From Blautia coccoides (GTDB lineage Bacteria; Bacillota; Clostridia; Lachnospirales; Lachnospiraceae): DNA of 64,000 bases. The stretch is taken from contig NZ_CP136422.1 in assembly GCF_034355335.1 (NCBI RefSeq), forward strand, positions 1,863,001 through 1,927,000. Direction: 5' to 3'. Positions 35,048 through 44,412 of the stretch are shown piece by piece. Position 1 is the stretch's first letter. Every line of letters starts with the position of its first letter. A program made the position numbers and the translations under genes. The notes beneath the pieces were generated by a model. The model saw nothing but the letters and a program-made list of their open reading frames with translations, did no database searches and was not told the origin of the DNA.

Positions 35048-36247
35048 TTATTTGACCGGACCGAACTCCATTGCCTTTTTTTGCAGATATAAGATCCTGT
35101 CAAATTTGGCGGCAGGGGGCACTGTGTCCGCAACGGATAATATGAGGTGGTCCCCTCTTCCAAGGTTCTCGAACTTTTCTTCCACAAACCGTTTGAAAGT
35201 CAGGTCATTCATAGAATCCTCCAGCACGGAAATGGAAGGGATGCCGCCCCAGACTGTACAGGTATGGCCGAACATACGCCGTGTGTCCTCCAGAGAAATT
35301 TTGGTCATGGGAGCAGGACAGATGGAATCAGCAATGTCAAATCCTGATTTCAGGTAAAGCTCCATAAGCCCTGTATTTTCACCATCCGTGTGGGTGGCCA
35401 GGAATTTGCCGCGGGCGTGTGCCCTGTCGGATTGTTCCTTTAAGGCGGGCATGATATATTCTTCAAACATAGACGGCGCAGTAAATGAGGTATCATAATT
35501 GGCGCCGGAGAGTATTACCTCAGCGGGACTGTTTAATGCGGCATCGAAGAGCTTGCTGCAAAAAGGCGTGATCTGCTCTATGAATTCGTTCATCTCATCC
35601 GGATTGTCATATTGTTCATAATAATAGGTATCAAATGCCATCAGCTCTTTGATCAGGTAATGTCCGGGAGATGCCCACATGGCAGACAATGCCACGGCAA
35701 CACCCCGTTCTCCGATGAAATCCTGCTGGAAATGAGTATAATTGTCATAGTCAGGAATCACTTCCATGTTGTCAAAAATATATTTCATGGCAGGATAATC
35801 ATCCTTGGATTTAATGGCGTGTTCTTTTATAACATACAGAGTTATTCCGTTTTTTTTCATGTCCTGGCTATGGACTACAGTGGTGGTAATGTCTCCCTTG
35901 GGCGTTTCGTATTTTACTTTGAGAATACCGTCACCGCTGCGCTCATACGTACGTTTTACATTATGGAGCTTTATCCGGTAAGGATATTTTTTTAAGTGGT
36001 AGATTCCAAGTCCCACATCCAGATCCCCCTGCTCCGGGTCTGTAAAATCTTTAAAATCAGGAATAATGGCGTGATAGCCAAGCCCCAGATCATCCACCAT
36101 CTCCCTCAGGGTTGCATGCTGATAAGGCGCAGGAAGAGTACCATTTCCGGCATTTGCATTGTACCAGATATCTAGACGTGGAATGAAAGGCAGAGTATCC
36201 GTTGGCTGCCCGTTCAGCGCAGCCAGTATCCGTTCTTTTGGTGTCAT
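35048..36247 (-). CDS. UroD-superfamily protein (methyltransferase-like)
   Basis: Protein of 399 residues of the uroporphyrinogen decarboxylase superfamily. It begins MTPKERILAALNGQPTDTLPF, the typical start of the MtaA/CmuA-like branch rather than HemE. THTDGENTGLMELYL and the C-terminal GGIPSISVLE are consistent with the barrel; the His of THTDGE is the expected metal ligand. The frame is open to 36430, but ATG 36247 has AAAGGAGGA upstream. It is divergent from the CdaR-like gene. In anaerobes such proteins often move methyl groups between corrinoids and thiols, but no corrinoid protein is encoded here, so the reaction is open. Confidence 0.8.
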   Translation of the reverse strand: MTPKERILAALNGQPTDTLPFIPRLDIWYNANAGNGTLPAPYQHATLREMVDDLGLGYHAIIPDFKDFTDPEQGDLDVGLGIYHLKKYPYRIKLHNVKRTYERSGDGILKVKYETPKGDITTTVVHSQDMKKNGITLYVIKEHAIKSKDDYPAMKYIFDNMEVIPDYDNYTHFQQDFIGERGVAVALSAMWASPGHYLIKELMAFDTYYYEQYDNPDEMNEFIEQITPFCSKLFDAALNSPAEVILSGANYDTSFTAPSMFEEYIMPALKEQSDRAHARGKFLATHTDGENTGLMELYLKSGFDIADSICPAPMTKISLEDTRRMFGHTCTVWGGIPSISVLEDSMNDLTFKRFVEEKFENLGRGDHLILSVADTVPPAAKFDRILYLQKKAMEFGPVK

Positions 36248-36584
36248 AAAATCCTCCTTTACTTTTATCCACTGCGGGGTAGATGGATATTCGTGCTTGA
36301 TTTTTGTTGAGTATAGCATAAAAAAATAAGGTTTCCCATGGGACAGGAAAACAAAAAAGGCGCAGGAAATTGTGTCGTGAAAACACAAAGACATACCAAA
36401 ATATTCCAGAAAACTTTTGTCTATGGACAAGATATTTTCGGAATGTTATCATGAAATACAAATGAATTCTGGTAACTATACAGTAGGTCTGCGCATTTAA
36501 ATTTCGGGCAGCGGCCTGTCTCTTTTGCAGACGGGAATCTTTTTTGAGATTGGAATTGGAAACAGATAGAATGGAGGGATTGGA
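36248..36584. promoter_or_regulatory. Divergent control region between UroD-like and CdaR-like genes
   Basis: About 340 bases with promoters expected for both strands. No consensus pair stands out. The ribosome sites AAAGGAGGA (minus, before 36247) and GGAGGG (plus, before 36585) are clear. Confidence 0.4.
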
Positions 36585-37709
36585 TTGCTGGATAATTTTT
36601 TGGCGGAAAAATTTATTAAAAAAGCGGGAGAGTCTACGGAATACAATATCAATATCATGGACGAAAAAGGGGTGATCATAGCCAGCAAAGACGCAGAGCG
36701 GATCGGCAATTTTCACGAGGTGGCATATTGGATCATTCATGGTGACGAGGAGATCATTGATGTCCCGGACGGAGGAAAATACCTGGGGGTAAAGCCAGGC
36801 GTAATGCTGCCCATCGAGCACAGGGGAAAGAGAACAGGAGCCATAGGTGTGACCGGCGAGCCGGATGAGGTGCGGGATATTGCAAAGGTGATGAAATTTG
36901 CCATTGAGACCATGTATGAATTTGAGTCACAGCATGAGATGAACGCAAAGCGAAAGAGCATGAAGGACAGGTTTATTTACGGCATTTTGTCAAATGAGGT
37001 TGCTGATGTTGAAAAATTAAGGGAGGATGCAGAGACACTGGGATGGGAGGAATCCTACGTACGGCTGCCGGTCCTTCTTTTTTTGGATGAGATGGCAGAT
37101 ATGCCCACAGTACTGAGAAAGCTGAAGGAGAGCGCATTGTACAGTCATCAGGATATTATATCTGTTGTGCAGGATAAAAATGTGATCATTTTCAAAAGCT
37201 TTAAGCCGGATCCCGCCAGTCTCTGCCAGTACAAAGAGATCATTGCGGAATCGGTTGCCTCCTGCAAAAATTACCTGGATATGGCAGGGGCTAAATACCA
37301 GTTTCTTGCTGGGACTTTTCAGAACCGCTTTGAAAAATACAGGATCGGTTATCAGCACTGTATCTGGATGAGGGACCGTGTGAAAGGACAGATCGGCTTT
37401 TTCTATGAACACGTGAGCGAGTATATAAAATCACTGATCGCTATGGTGGAATACCGGGATATTTACGGGGTTTATGAACGGCTCCTGGATGATAAGGGCA
37501 GGGAGAACATACTGGATGTGGTGGAATCCCTGCAGAAAAATAACTATAATTTCAATGCCAGCAGCAAAGAACTTTATATACATAAAAATACGCTGGTATT
37601 CCGCTTTAACAAGATAAGGGAACTTCTGGGAGTAAATCCCATGCAGCAGGTGGCAGACCGGGAATTCCTGGAATATCTCCATTATTTTATCAAAAATAAC
37701 AGGGCGTAG
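36585..37709 (+). CDS. CdaR-like sugar diacid regulator
   Basis: Regulator of 374 residues. The N-terminal diacid-recognition domain (LDNFLAEKFIKKAG, YNINIMDEKGVIIASKD, ERIGNFHEVAYWII) is followed by a GGDEF-like middle part and a C-terminal PucR-type HTH (NNYNFNASSKELYIHKNTLVFRFNKI). Members respond to glycerate, glucarate and similar acids. The start is TTG at 36585 with GGAGGG upstream. It directly precedes a TRAP transporter, which fits control of organic-acid uptake. Confidence 0.85.
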   Translation: MLDNFLAEKFIKKAGESTEYNINIMDEKGVIIASKDAERIGNFHEVAYWIIHGDEEIIDVPDGGKYLGVKPGVMLPIEHRGKRTGAIGVTGEPDEVRDIAKVMKFAIETMYEFESQHEMNAKRKSMKDRFIYGILSNEVADVEKLREDAETLGWEESYVRLPVLLFLDEMADMPTVLRKLKESALYSHQDIISVVQDKNVIIFKSFKPDPASLCQYKEIIAESVASCKNYLDMAGAKYQFLAGTFQNRFEKYRIGYQHCIWMRDRVKGQIGFFYEHVSEYIKSLIAMVEYRDIYGVYERLLDDKGRENILDVVESLQKNNYNFNASSKELYIHKNTLVFRFNKIRELLGVNPMQQVADREFLEYLHYFIKNNRA

Positions 37710-38001
37710 CAGTCTGTAAGATCCGTTGTCCCATTTGTTTCCGGAATCCAGGCAGCACAGTGCGGTAATTATGCTGATAACACAAAAATCAAATATATTT
37801 TTATGCTGTGGTGTTATGGTAAAGAAATTAGCGATAATGTACAATAACTTTAAAAGAATTACCTGTAAACTGAGTGAAATCACTGAAAATTTCTGCTTTA
37901 TGCGGGGTGCAGAAACAGATAATCAGACAAGGGCAGGAACGGGTAACTGAGAGCTAAGAAAATCTAAAAGGATAAGGTAAATCTAAAATGGAGGGAAGCA
38001 A

Positions 38002-39075
38002 ATGAAAAGAAAACTGGTTTGTATGTGTTTCAGTATGGCTGTGTTTGGCATGGTGCTGTCAGGCTGCGGGGAAGGAAAAGACGGGAAAGATAACGGGGAC
38101 AGCGGACAGTCAGAGGTGGATGTGGAATCCTATGATTTCAGTCAGGATAAATCCTTTGACATTACAGCCGGGGGAATTCAGGCGGCAGAGGATACAGTCA
38201 CTCTGGCAATGCAGAAAATGGCAGATGAGGTAAAAGAAAAATCCGGCGGCACGATCACCATTACCGTGTCCCCGGCGGCGCAGCTTGGGGATGCTACCAG
38301 TCAGATGGAGGCAGTATCTCTGGGAACCCAGGAGATGTTCGTGGATGCCGGATCCTGGCTCTCTACATTTGTAGATGACGCGCAGGTAACCTCCATGTTT
38401 TTCCTGTTTAAGGATGAAGATCATTACAGAAAATTCCTGGAGAGCGATATCAATGCGAATATGGAGCAGCAGCTCATTGACCAGCAGGGAATCCGTGTGG
38501 TGGCCAATAACTGGCTCAGATCTCCCAGATCTATTTCCTGTTCCAAAGAAATTCAGTCACTGGGAGATTTAAAAGGCCTGAAAATGCGTGTGCCGGACAT
38601 CAAGTCTTATATGGAATCTGCCACTGCGCTTGGACTGGGAACCGCACAGGTAGCCTGGGGGGAGACCTACCTTGCTCTTCAGCAGGGCGTTGTGGACGCA
38701 TGTGAATCTCCTCTGGATTCCATTTACACCATGAAATTCTATGAACCTACAAAACAGGTCACCCTGACAGAACATATCCGTGACAACGCGGCAGTTTATA
38801 TGAACGATGCCCTGTATGGAGAGCTTAGCAGTGCGCAGAGAAAAGTGCTGACAGAAGCTGCCAATGATGCAGGAGACTGGTATACGGATGAAGTGAAAAA
38901 GGTATCCGAGGAATACAAAAAGACAATGGAATCCGAGGGGACCAATTTCACCACTCCGTCAGAGGAAGCCATACAGGAAATGTCTGATGTGATCGCTGAC
39001 AAAGCCGCAGAACTGGAGGAAAAAGGCGCCTGGAAAAAGGGACTTTTTGAAGATATAAAAGCGCTTGCTGAGTGA
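38002..39075 (+). CDS. dctP: TRAP transporter binding lipoprotein DctP (first system)
   Basis: DctP-type protein of 357 residues, lipobox LSGC with Cys at residue 22. The conserved LKGLKMRVPDIKSYMES near residue 190 carries the Arg that binds the substrate carboxylate, and VAWGETYLALQQGVVDACESPL follows. It captures an organic acid for the DctQ/DctM channel. A hairpin follows the stop before dctQ. The CdaR-like regulator upstream suggests a sugar acid or diacid ligand. Confidence 0.92.
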   Translation: MKRKLVCMCFSMAVFGMVLSGCGEGKDGKDNGDSGQSEVDVESYDFSQDKSFDITAGGIQAAEDTVTLAMQKMADEVKEKSGGTITITVSPAAQLGDATSQMEAVSLGTQEMFVDAGSWLSTFVDDAQVTSMFFLFKDEDHYRKFLESDINANMEQQLIDQQGIRVVANNWLRSPRSISCSKEIQSLGDLKGLKMRVPDIKSYMESATALGLGTAQVAWGETYLALQQGVVDACESPLDSIYTMKFYEPTKQVTLTEHIRDNAAVYMNDALYGELSSAQRKVLTEAANDAGDWYTDEVKKVSEEYKKTMESEGTNFTTPSEEAIQEMSDVIADKAAELEEKGAWKKGLFEDIKALAE

Positions 39076-39094
39076 TCAACTGAACGCGGATGTG

Positions 39095-39120
39095 CTGCCG
39101 CGGCCATGGGGCTGCGGCAG
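39095..39120 (+). promoter_or_regulatory. Intercistronic hairpin between dctP and dctQ
   Basis: CTGCCGC (39095-39101) pairs with GCGGCAG (39114-39120), extended by GCC/GGC inside. There is no T run, so it is more likely an mRNA-stabilising structure that allows more binding protein than permease. Confidence 0.6.
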
Positions 39121-39145
39121 TCTGATATTTGGGAGGTGGTAAGCT

Positions 39146-39637
39146 ATGAAATTTGTGAAAAAATTTATAAAAATCGGCGGTACGGTCCAGTGGTATATGG
39201 GGGTTGTCTGTATGCTGGTGATCATGATCTCTGTGACAGCGGGGGTTATCTGCAGAAAATTTTTCAACAGCCCGTTAAACTGGGTGGAAGAGTTATGTAC
39301 TTTTCTCTTTATCTACCTGGCCTTTTGCGGGGCCAGCGTGGCGGCTATGAACAAGAAGCATGTGAGTGCGGATTTTCTGACGACAAAGTTATCACCAAAG
39401 GCCAATAAGATTTTACTGATATGCCAGAGAGCTTTGATGATTCTGTTGTTGGCGGTCATGTTTTTTGGAGCCATTATCTTACAGCCGAAAATGATGGGGC
39501 ACTCCAGTACCAACCTGGATCTGCCTAAAAATCTCTATTATATACCCATACTGTTCAGCTCTTTTTATATGGTTTGTGTCTACACAGTGGAATTGATCGA
39601 GATGGTAAAGGGCACCTACACAACGGAAACAGGCTGA
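39146..39637 (+). CDS. dctQ: TRAP transporter small permease DctQ (first system)
   Basis: Small membrane subunit of 163 residues with four predicted helices. The typical segment WVEELCTFLFIYLAFCGASVA near residue 48 is present. It links the binding protein to DctM. GGGAGGTGG lies upstream of the ATG. The dctM gene follows after 16 bases. Confidence 0.9.
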   Translation: MKFVKKFIKIGGTVQWYMGVVCMLVIMISVTAGVICRKFFNSPLNWVEELCTFLFIYLAFCGASVAAMNKKHVSADFLTTKLSPKANKILLICQRALMILLLAVMFFGAIILQPKMMGHSSTNLDLPKNLYYIPILFSSFYMVCVYTVELIEMVKGTYTTETG

Positions 39638-39653
39638 GAGAGGAGAGAAAAAA

Positions 39654-40952
39654 ATGGGACTAAACATAACGATACTGCTTCTTACATTTTTGATTTTACT
39701 TTTTATTGGAATGCCCATAGCCTTTGCATTAGGGCTGCCCGGGCTTGTATATCTTCTGATGCAGGGGGGATCTGTCTCCATTGTCAATCTTCCTCATTCT
39801 ATGACAACACCCCTGTTTTCCTATGTGCTGATCGCGCTTCCGGCTTTTCTTCTTTCAGGCCGGATGATGAATTCTGCCGGAGTGACAACACGTCTCTTTG
39901 ACGCGGCCCTTGCCATTGTGGGAAGATTTAAAGGCGGACTCGCCTATGCCAATGTTGTGGCAAGCATGATGTTTGCCTCCATGTCCGGAACGGCAGTGGG
40001 AGATACCGGCGGTCTGGGAGCTATTGAGATGAAAATGATGAACAAGGCTGGATATAAGAAATCTTTTTCTGCCGGTATCACAGCCTCATCCAGTGTGATA
40101 GGGCCGCTGATCCCTCCCTCTGTCGCCATGGTGGTTCTGGGCGCTTCAGCGGGAATCTCAACAGGTAAATTATTTTTGGGAGGCCTCATACCGGGCATTA
40201 TCATGGGACTGGCTCTGATGGTCTCCATCTTTGTTCAGTCAAGGACAACTAAAGAGGGGAAAAACTGGCCGGTTGCCAAAATTCCGACAAAAGAAATCCC
40301 CATCAAACTGCTGAAAGCAGTTCCGGCACTGATGTCGCCGGTCATCATTATCGGAGGTATCACCACAGGCATATTTACACCCACAGAGGCGGCGATCGTG
40401 GCTATCGACTATTCTATTATTCTGGGGATCATCTATAAAGAGCTGACATTCAAAAGCTTTATGAAGGCGCTGAAGGACGCGGTGGAGACATCGGGAACCT
40501 TTATGCTGATCATTGCAATTGCAGGATTTTTCACATGGATCATCACCAAAGAAGGGCTTGCCACGGTGTTGCAAAATATGTTGTCTCCGCTGTATTCGGC
40601 AGGGCCGGTGTTCGTTCTGCTTGTATTGGCTGTCATACTGGTTATCGTTGGGTGTTTCATGGACACTACAGCCGCCATTTTGCTGATCACGCCTATTTTT
40701 ATGCCGATCATCAATAATCTGGGATTGGACCAGGTACATTTTGGCGTGATGATGACCGTTGCCCTGATTTCGGGCATTGTCACACCGCCTTTTGGAATAT
40801 GTCTGTTTGTCATGTCAGATGTGTCAGGACTGCCGGTATCTTCAGTGACGAAAGAGTGCGCCAAATATCTTCCGGCCATGTTCCTTGTCCTACTGCTGAT
40901 CATATTCTGTCCGGCTTTGTCCACATGGCTGCCGAATCTGTTTTATTCCTGA
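39654..40952 (+). CDS. dctM: TRAP transporter large permease DctM (first system)
   Basis: Large membrane subunit of 432 residues with about 12 helices. Family motifs are FVGMP-like LLFIGMPIAFALGLPG, MFASMSGTAVGDTGGLGAIEMKMM, ASSSVIGPLIPPSVAMV and GCFMDTTAAILLITPIF. It drives sodium-coupled uptake of the substrate bound by DctP. A terminator follows at 40988-41029, ending the TRAP operon. Confidence 0.93.
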   Translation: MGLNITILLLTFLILLFIGMPIAFALGLPGLVYLLMQGGSVSIVNLPHSMTTPLFSYVLIALPAFLLSGRMMNSAGVTTRLFDAALAIVGRFKGGLAYANVVASMMFASMSGTAVGDTGGLGAIEMKMMNKAGYKKSFSAGITASSSVIGPLIPPSVAMVVLGASAGISTGKLFLGGLIPGIIMGLALMVSIFVQSRTTKEGKNWPVAKIPTKEIPIKLLKAVPALMSPVIIIGGITTGIFTPTEAAIVAIDYSIILGIIYKELTFKSFMKALKDAVETSGTFMLIIAIAGFFTWIITKEGLATVLQNMLSPLYSAGPVFVLLVLAVILVIVGCFMDTTAAILLITPIFMPIINNLGLDQVHFGVMMTVALISGIVTPPFGICLFVMSDVSGLPVSSVTKECAKYLPAMFLVLLLIIFCPALSTWLPNLFYS

Positions 40953-40987
40953 TATTTATTTTTCATGACGTTTATTTTAAATGCGTC

Positions 40988-41029
40988 TGCTGTCTGGTAT
41001 CCAACATGGTATCAGGCAGCATTTTTTTG
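40988..41029 (+). terminator. Terminator after the first TRAP operon
   Basis: TGCTGTCTGGTA (from 40988) pairs, with some G-T pairs, with TATCAGGCAGCA (ending near 41021) and is followed by seven T. Confidence 0.8.
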
Positions 41030-41153
41030 CACAGCATAAGTCCGGCAGATATCCCCGTGAGGGGATGCTCTTGCCAGAGCTTATGCAGTAATGATATACT
41101 CAAGACAGTATTTTGATTACAGGAATCTAAATCAGTATTGGGGGATAAAAACA

Positions 41154-41675
41154 ATGATATTATCAGGAAAAGAAATCAGGAAACACATGGGCAGGGAAAT
41201 TATAATTGAACCCTTTGATGAAAAAAGGATCAATCCCAACAGCTATAATCTTTCACTGGCAGATGAGCTTCTGGTGTACGATACACCGGTTCTGGATATG
41301 AAGAAACCCAATCCGGTTAAAAAGCTGACCATTCCCGAGGACGGGCTGGTTCTGGAGCCGAACAAGTTGTATCTTGGCAGAACGCAGGAATATACCAGGA
41401 CAGATTATTATGTGCCTATGCTGGAAGGCCGTTCTTCTACAGGCAGGCTGGGGCTTTTCATCCATGTGAGTGCGGGATTTGGGGATATCGGCTTTGCGGG
41501 ACATTGGACTTTGGAGATATTCTGCATCCATCCGGTGAAGATATACCCCAATGTGGAGGTGTGTCAGATCTATTACCATGACATTGACGGCGAATATGAC
41601 CTCTATAAGAGCGACAAATATCAGAATAACACAGGGGTTGAGGCCAGCAAAATGTATCAGGATTTTGAAAAATAA
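41154..41675 (+). CDS. dcd: dCTP deaminase
   Basis: Enzyme of 173 residues turning dCTP to dUTP (or directly to dUMP in the bifunctional type) for thymidylate supply. Family motifs are INPNSYNLSLADEL, the active-site LEGRSSTGRLGLFIH and AGFGDIGFAGHWTLEI. The usual Ala-Arg after RSS is Thr-Gly-Arg here; the catalytic Glu lies in TLEI. The frame is open from 41091, but ATG 41154 follows TTGGGGGAT. It is followed 20 bases later by the M20 hydrolase, an unrelated partner. Confidence 0.9.
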   Translation: MILSGKEIRKHMGREIIIEPFDEKRINPNSYNLSLADELLVYDTPVLDMKKPNPVKKLTIPEDGLVLEPNKLYLGRTQEYTRTDYYVPMLEGRSSTGRLGLFIHVSAGFGDIGFAGHWTLEIFCIHPVKIYPNVEVCQIYYHDIDGEYDLYKSDKYQNNTGVEASKMYQDFEK

Positions 41676-41695
41676 CAGGATTTAAGGAGAAGGAT

Positions 41696-42874
41696 ATGAT
41701 AGAAAAAGCGATTAAGGATCAGGTTGGGAAATATTTTGATAAGGCCAGGATGCTTGCGGATCATCTGACAGAACACCCCGAGATCAGCGGGGAGGAAAAG
41801 GAGTCCTGTGAGTATATCACAAGGTTTCTAAAAGAAATGGGATATGAGATAACATCGCCGTATGCGGGGATGCCCCACTCTTTTCTGGCTGTAGACAAGG
41901 CAAAAAAGGATTTTACGGGACCAAAAGCAGCATTTTTGTGTGAGTATGACGCTCTGCCTGAGGTGGGACACGCATGTGGGCACTCTTATAGCTGTGCCAT
42001 CAGCATACTGGGAGCACTTGCTCTGCGGGAGGCATATCCCGACCTGCCGATGCGGATCGATCTCATAGGCACGCCGGGGGAGGAGTTTGTAGGCGGAAAA
42101 TGTTATATGACCGGGAACGGAGGCTTTGACGGCTACGAGTATGCGGCCATGGTACATCTGAACAATGAGAATGTCACTTATTTTCAGGTACTGGCATCCA
42201 ATGACAGATATTTTACATTCCACGGAAAAGCCGCCCATGCCTCCGCCTGTCCAGAGGAGGGCCTGAACGCGCTGAACGCTGCCCGCCTCTTTATGGAGGC
42301 CATGGATATGTGGCGCCAGCACATTACAAAGGACTGTCAGTTCCACGGCATTGTGGCAAAAGGGGGAGCAGCTCCCAATATTGTTCCGGATGAGGTGTGT
42401 CTGGATTATTATTACCGGGCTGCCACTGTGGAGAATTTGTGGAAACTCAACAAGATATCCGAAACCTGTGCAGAGGGAGCAGCTATGGCTGCTGGAACTA
42501 CGGTGGAATGGTGCCAGCGGTATCCTGATTACGGGGAAATCTTCTGGAACGATCATATGGATGGCATAATGCGGGAACTGTTTCTGGATACGGGAAGAAA
42601 GACAGTGAGATCCAAGGGGCCGGGCGGCTCCACGGACCTGGGCAATGTGAATATGAAAATACCGGTCTTTCATCCCATGATAGACATTACAGGGGGAAAG
42701 AAAGAGATTGTGATCCACGACAGGGAATTTGAGCGGCTTCTGCATACAGAGGCGGCAGGAACGGTATTAAGAGATGGGGCGGAAATCATTGCGGGTCTGG
42801 GCTATAAGCTGGCGGCAGAGCCGAAAGTGATGGCACGGATAAAAGAGGACCATAAAAAATACAGGAAATTGTAA
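41696..42874 (+). CDS. M20-family amidohydrolase (AbgA/AbgB-like)
   Basis: Zinc hydrolase of 392 residues. FLCEYDALPEVGHACGHSYSCA holds the first metal ligands, GTPGEEFVGGKCYM the catalytic Glu pair, and HGKAAHASACPEEGLNALNA opens the dimer domain. This pattern matches the p-aminobenzoyl-glutamate and N-acyl amino acid hydrolase branch. It cuts amide bonds of small acyl-amino acids in the cytoplasm. AAGGAGAAGG precedes the ATG. It may be cotranscribed with dcd. Confidence 0.88.
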   Translation: MIEKAIKDQVGKYFDKARMLADHLTEHPEISGEEKESCEYITRFLKEMGYEITSPYAGMPHSFLAVDKAKKDFTGPKAAFLCEYDALPEVGHACGHSYSCAISILGALALREAYPDLPMRIDLIGTPGEEFVGGKCYMTGNGGFDGYEYAAMVHLNNENVTYFQVLASNDRYFTFHGKAAHASACPEEGLNALNAARLFMEAMDMWRQHITKDCQFHGIVAKGGAAPNIVPDEVCLDYYYRAATVENLWKLNKISETCAEGAAMAAGTTVEWCQRYPDYGEIFWNDHMDGIMRELFLDTGRKTVRSKGPGGSTDLGNVNMKIPVFHPMIDITGGKKEIVIHDREFERLLHTEAAGTVLRDGAEIIAGLGYKLAAEPKVMARIKEDHKKYRKL

Positions 42875-43033
42875 AAACAGCATTTTATATCTGGTGATTT
42901 TTTTCTTTTCTGTAATAAGATGGCTGATTATTATAGATTGATGCGGATTTATTTAAGATATTTTTCTGAACGGCCCTGATATAATAAAGGACAGTAACAG
43001 GTATGAGCAAATGTATATCAGGGAGGAAAAAGA

Positions 43034-44350
43034 ATGAAAAAGAAAATTGCGGCATCTGTAGTGATCGTATCTATGGTAATGTCTCTTTGTGCGGGTTGTT
43101 CAGGCAAAGACGAGCCGTCTGCGGCGAAAGATAAGGGAAAAGAAGAAATCGTGTATTGGAATATCGGAACAGAAAATCCGGATAAAGACATACTCAAATA
43201 TGCTGTGGATAAGTTCAATGAGAAAACAGACAGCGGATATCATGTCACCAGTGAGGCAATCCAGAATGATACATACAAAGAAAAACTTGTGATCTCCATG
43301 AGCGCGGATGAATGTCCCGATGTATATGTCACCTGGGTGGGCGGCCCTATGAAGGAATACATTGAGGCAGGCTACGCACAGCCGATCCAGGATCTTATGG
43401 ACGCAAGTCCTGTAAAAGACAGGATCATTGACAGCGCCATTGAACAGTCCAGTTATAACGGAGAATTATATGCTTTTCCGTTTATGCAGCTGACCATCAG
43501 CGGTGTATTTTATAACAAAGAGATATTTGAACAATACAACCTGGAGGTTCCCCAGACCGTTTCCCAGCTTGAGCAGGTATGTGACACTCTGGTTGAAAAT
43601 GGAATCACCCCATTCGCGCTGGCGAATGCGTCAAAATGGACAGGTTCCATGTATTTTATGAGCCTGGCAACGAGAAAAGGCGGTCTGGAGCCTATTCAGA
43701 AGGCAGTTGACGGAAGCGGTACTTTTGAGGATGAAAGTTTTGAGTACGCGGGAGAAAAGATTCAGGAATGGGTTAAAAAGGGATATTTTCCGGAGGGTGT
43801 GAACAGTCTCAGCGAGGATGACGGGCAGGCAAAGCAATTGCTCTATCAGGAGTCAGCAGCTATGTTTCTGGGTGGTTCCTGGAATACGGGAACATTCAAG
43901 AGTGATAATGAGGAATTTTATAAGAAAATAGGATGGTTTTCCTTCCCGGCTGTGGATGGTTCTGATGCGGATGCCTCCATACAGATCGGCACCAGCGGTT
44001 ATTTTGTGTCATTTAATTGTGAAGACGAAAAGTTAAAAGCTGCCTTTGAAATGTGTGAATATTATTATGATGATGAGATAATTGAGAAGATGGTGGAAGA
44101 AAACAAAATACCGCCGGTTAAGAATGCAGGGGAACTTATCAAGGATCCTGTGGTAAAACAAATTCTGGAAGCAGCCAACAAAGCAAGTAATATGCAGATT
44201 TTCTATGACCAGTATATGCCGCCCACAGTGGCAGAGGTGCACAAGGATACCTGTCAGCAAATCTTCGGTCTGGCTGTTACACCACAGGAGGCAAATGCCA
44301 CACTGCAGGAGGCTATGCAGACATATCTGAAGGAAAATAAAGAAGAGTAA
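43034..44350 (+). CDS. Sugar-type ABC binding lipoprotein (family 1) next to YesM/YesN
   Basis: Binding protein of 438 residues with lipobox LCAGC (Cys 22). EIVYWNIGTENPDKDI opens the mature domain, and ECPDVYVTWVGGP near residue 100 is typical of family 1. No permease or ATPase gene is adjacent; a terminator and a two-component system follow instead. It may either feed an importer encoded elsewhere or present its ligand to the neighbouring sensor kinase. GGGAGGAAAAAG lies before the ATG. Confidence 0.88.
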   Translation: MKKKIAASVVIVSMVMSLCAGCSGKDEPSAAKDKGKEEIVYWNIGTENPDKDILKYAVDKFNEKTDSGYHVTSEAIQNDTYKEKLVISMSADECPDVYVTWVGGPMKEYIEAGYAQPIQDLMDASPVKDRIIDSAIEQSSYNGELYAFPFMQLTISGVFYNKEIFEQYNLEVPQTVSQLEQVCDTLVENGITPFALANASKWTGSMYFMSLATRKGGLEPIQKAVDGSGTFEDESFEYAGEKIQEWVKKGYFPEGVNSLSEDDGQAKQLLYQESAAMFLGGSWNTGTFKSDNEEFYKKIGWFSFPAVDGSDADASIQIGTSGYFVSFNCEDEKLKAAFEMCEYYYDDEIIEKMVEENKIPPVKNAGELIKDPVVKQILEAANKASNMQIFYDQYMPPTVAEVHKDTCQQIFGLAVTPQEANATLQEAMQTYLKENKEE

Positions 44351-44365
44351 AAGAGAATAAGAAGA

Positions 44366-44395
44366 AAAGGGCATGGGGAATCTCATGCCTTTTTC
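44366..44395 (+). terminator. Terminator between binding protein and sensor kinase
   Basis: AAAGGGCATG (44366-44375) pairs with CATGCCTTTT (44384-44393), including one G-T pair, and is followed by T. Read-through would be needed for cotranscription with the kinase. Confidence 0.75.
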
Positions 44396-44412
44396 GGCGT
44401 AAACACGTACAG

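Noticed and set aside
40988..41029. Small regulatory RNA downstream of dctM
   Set aside because: Better explained as a plain terminator; no separate promoter is seen.
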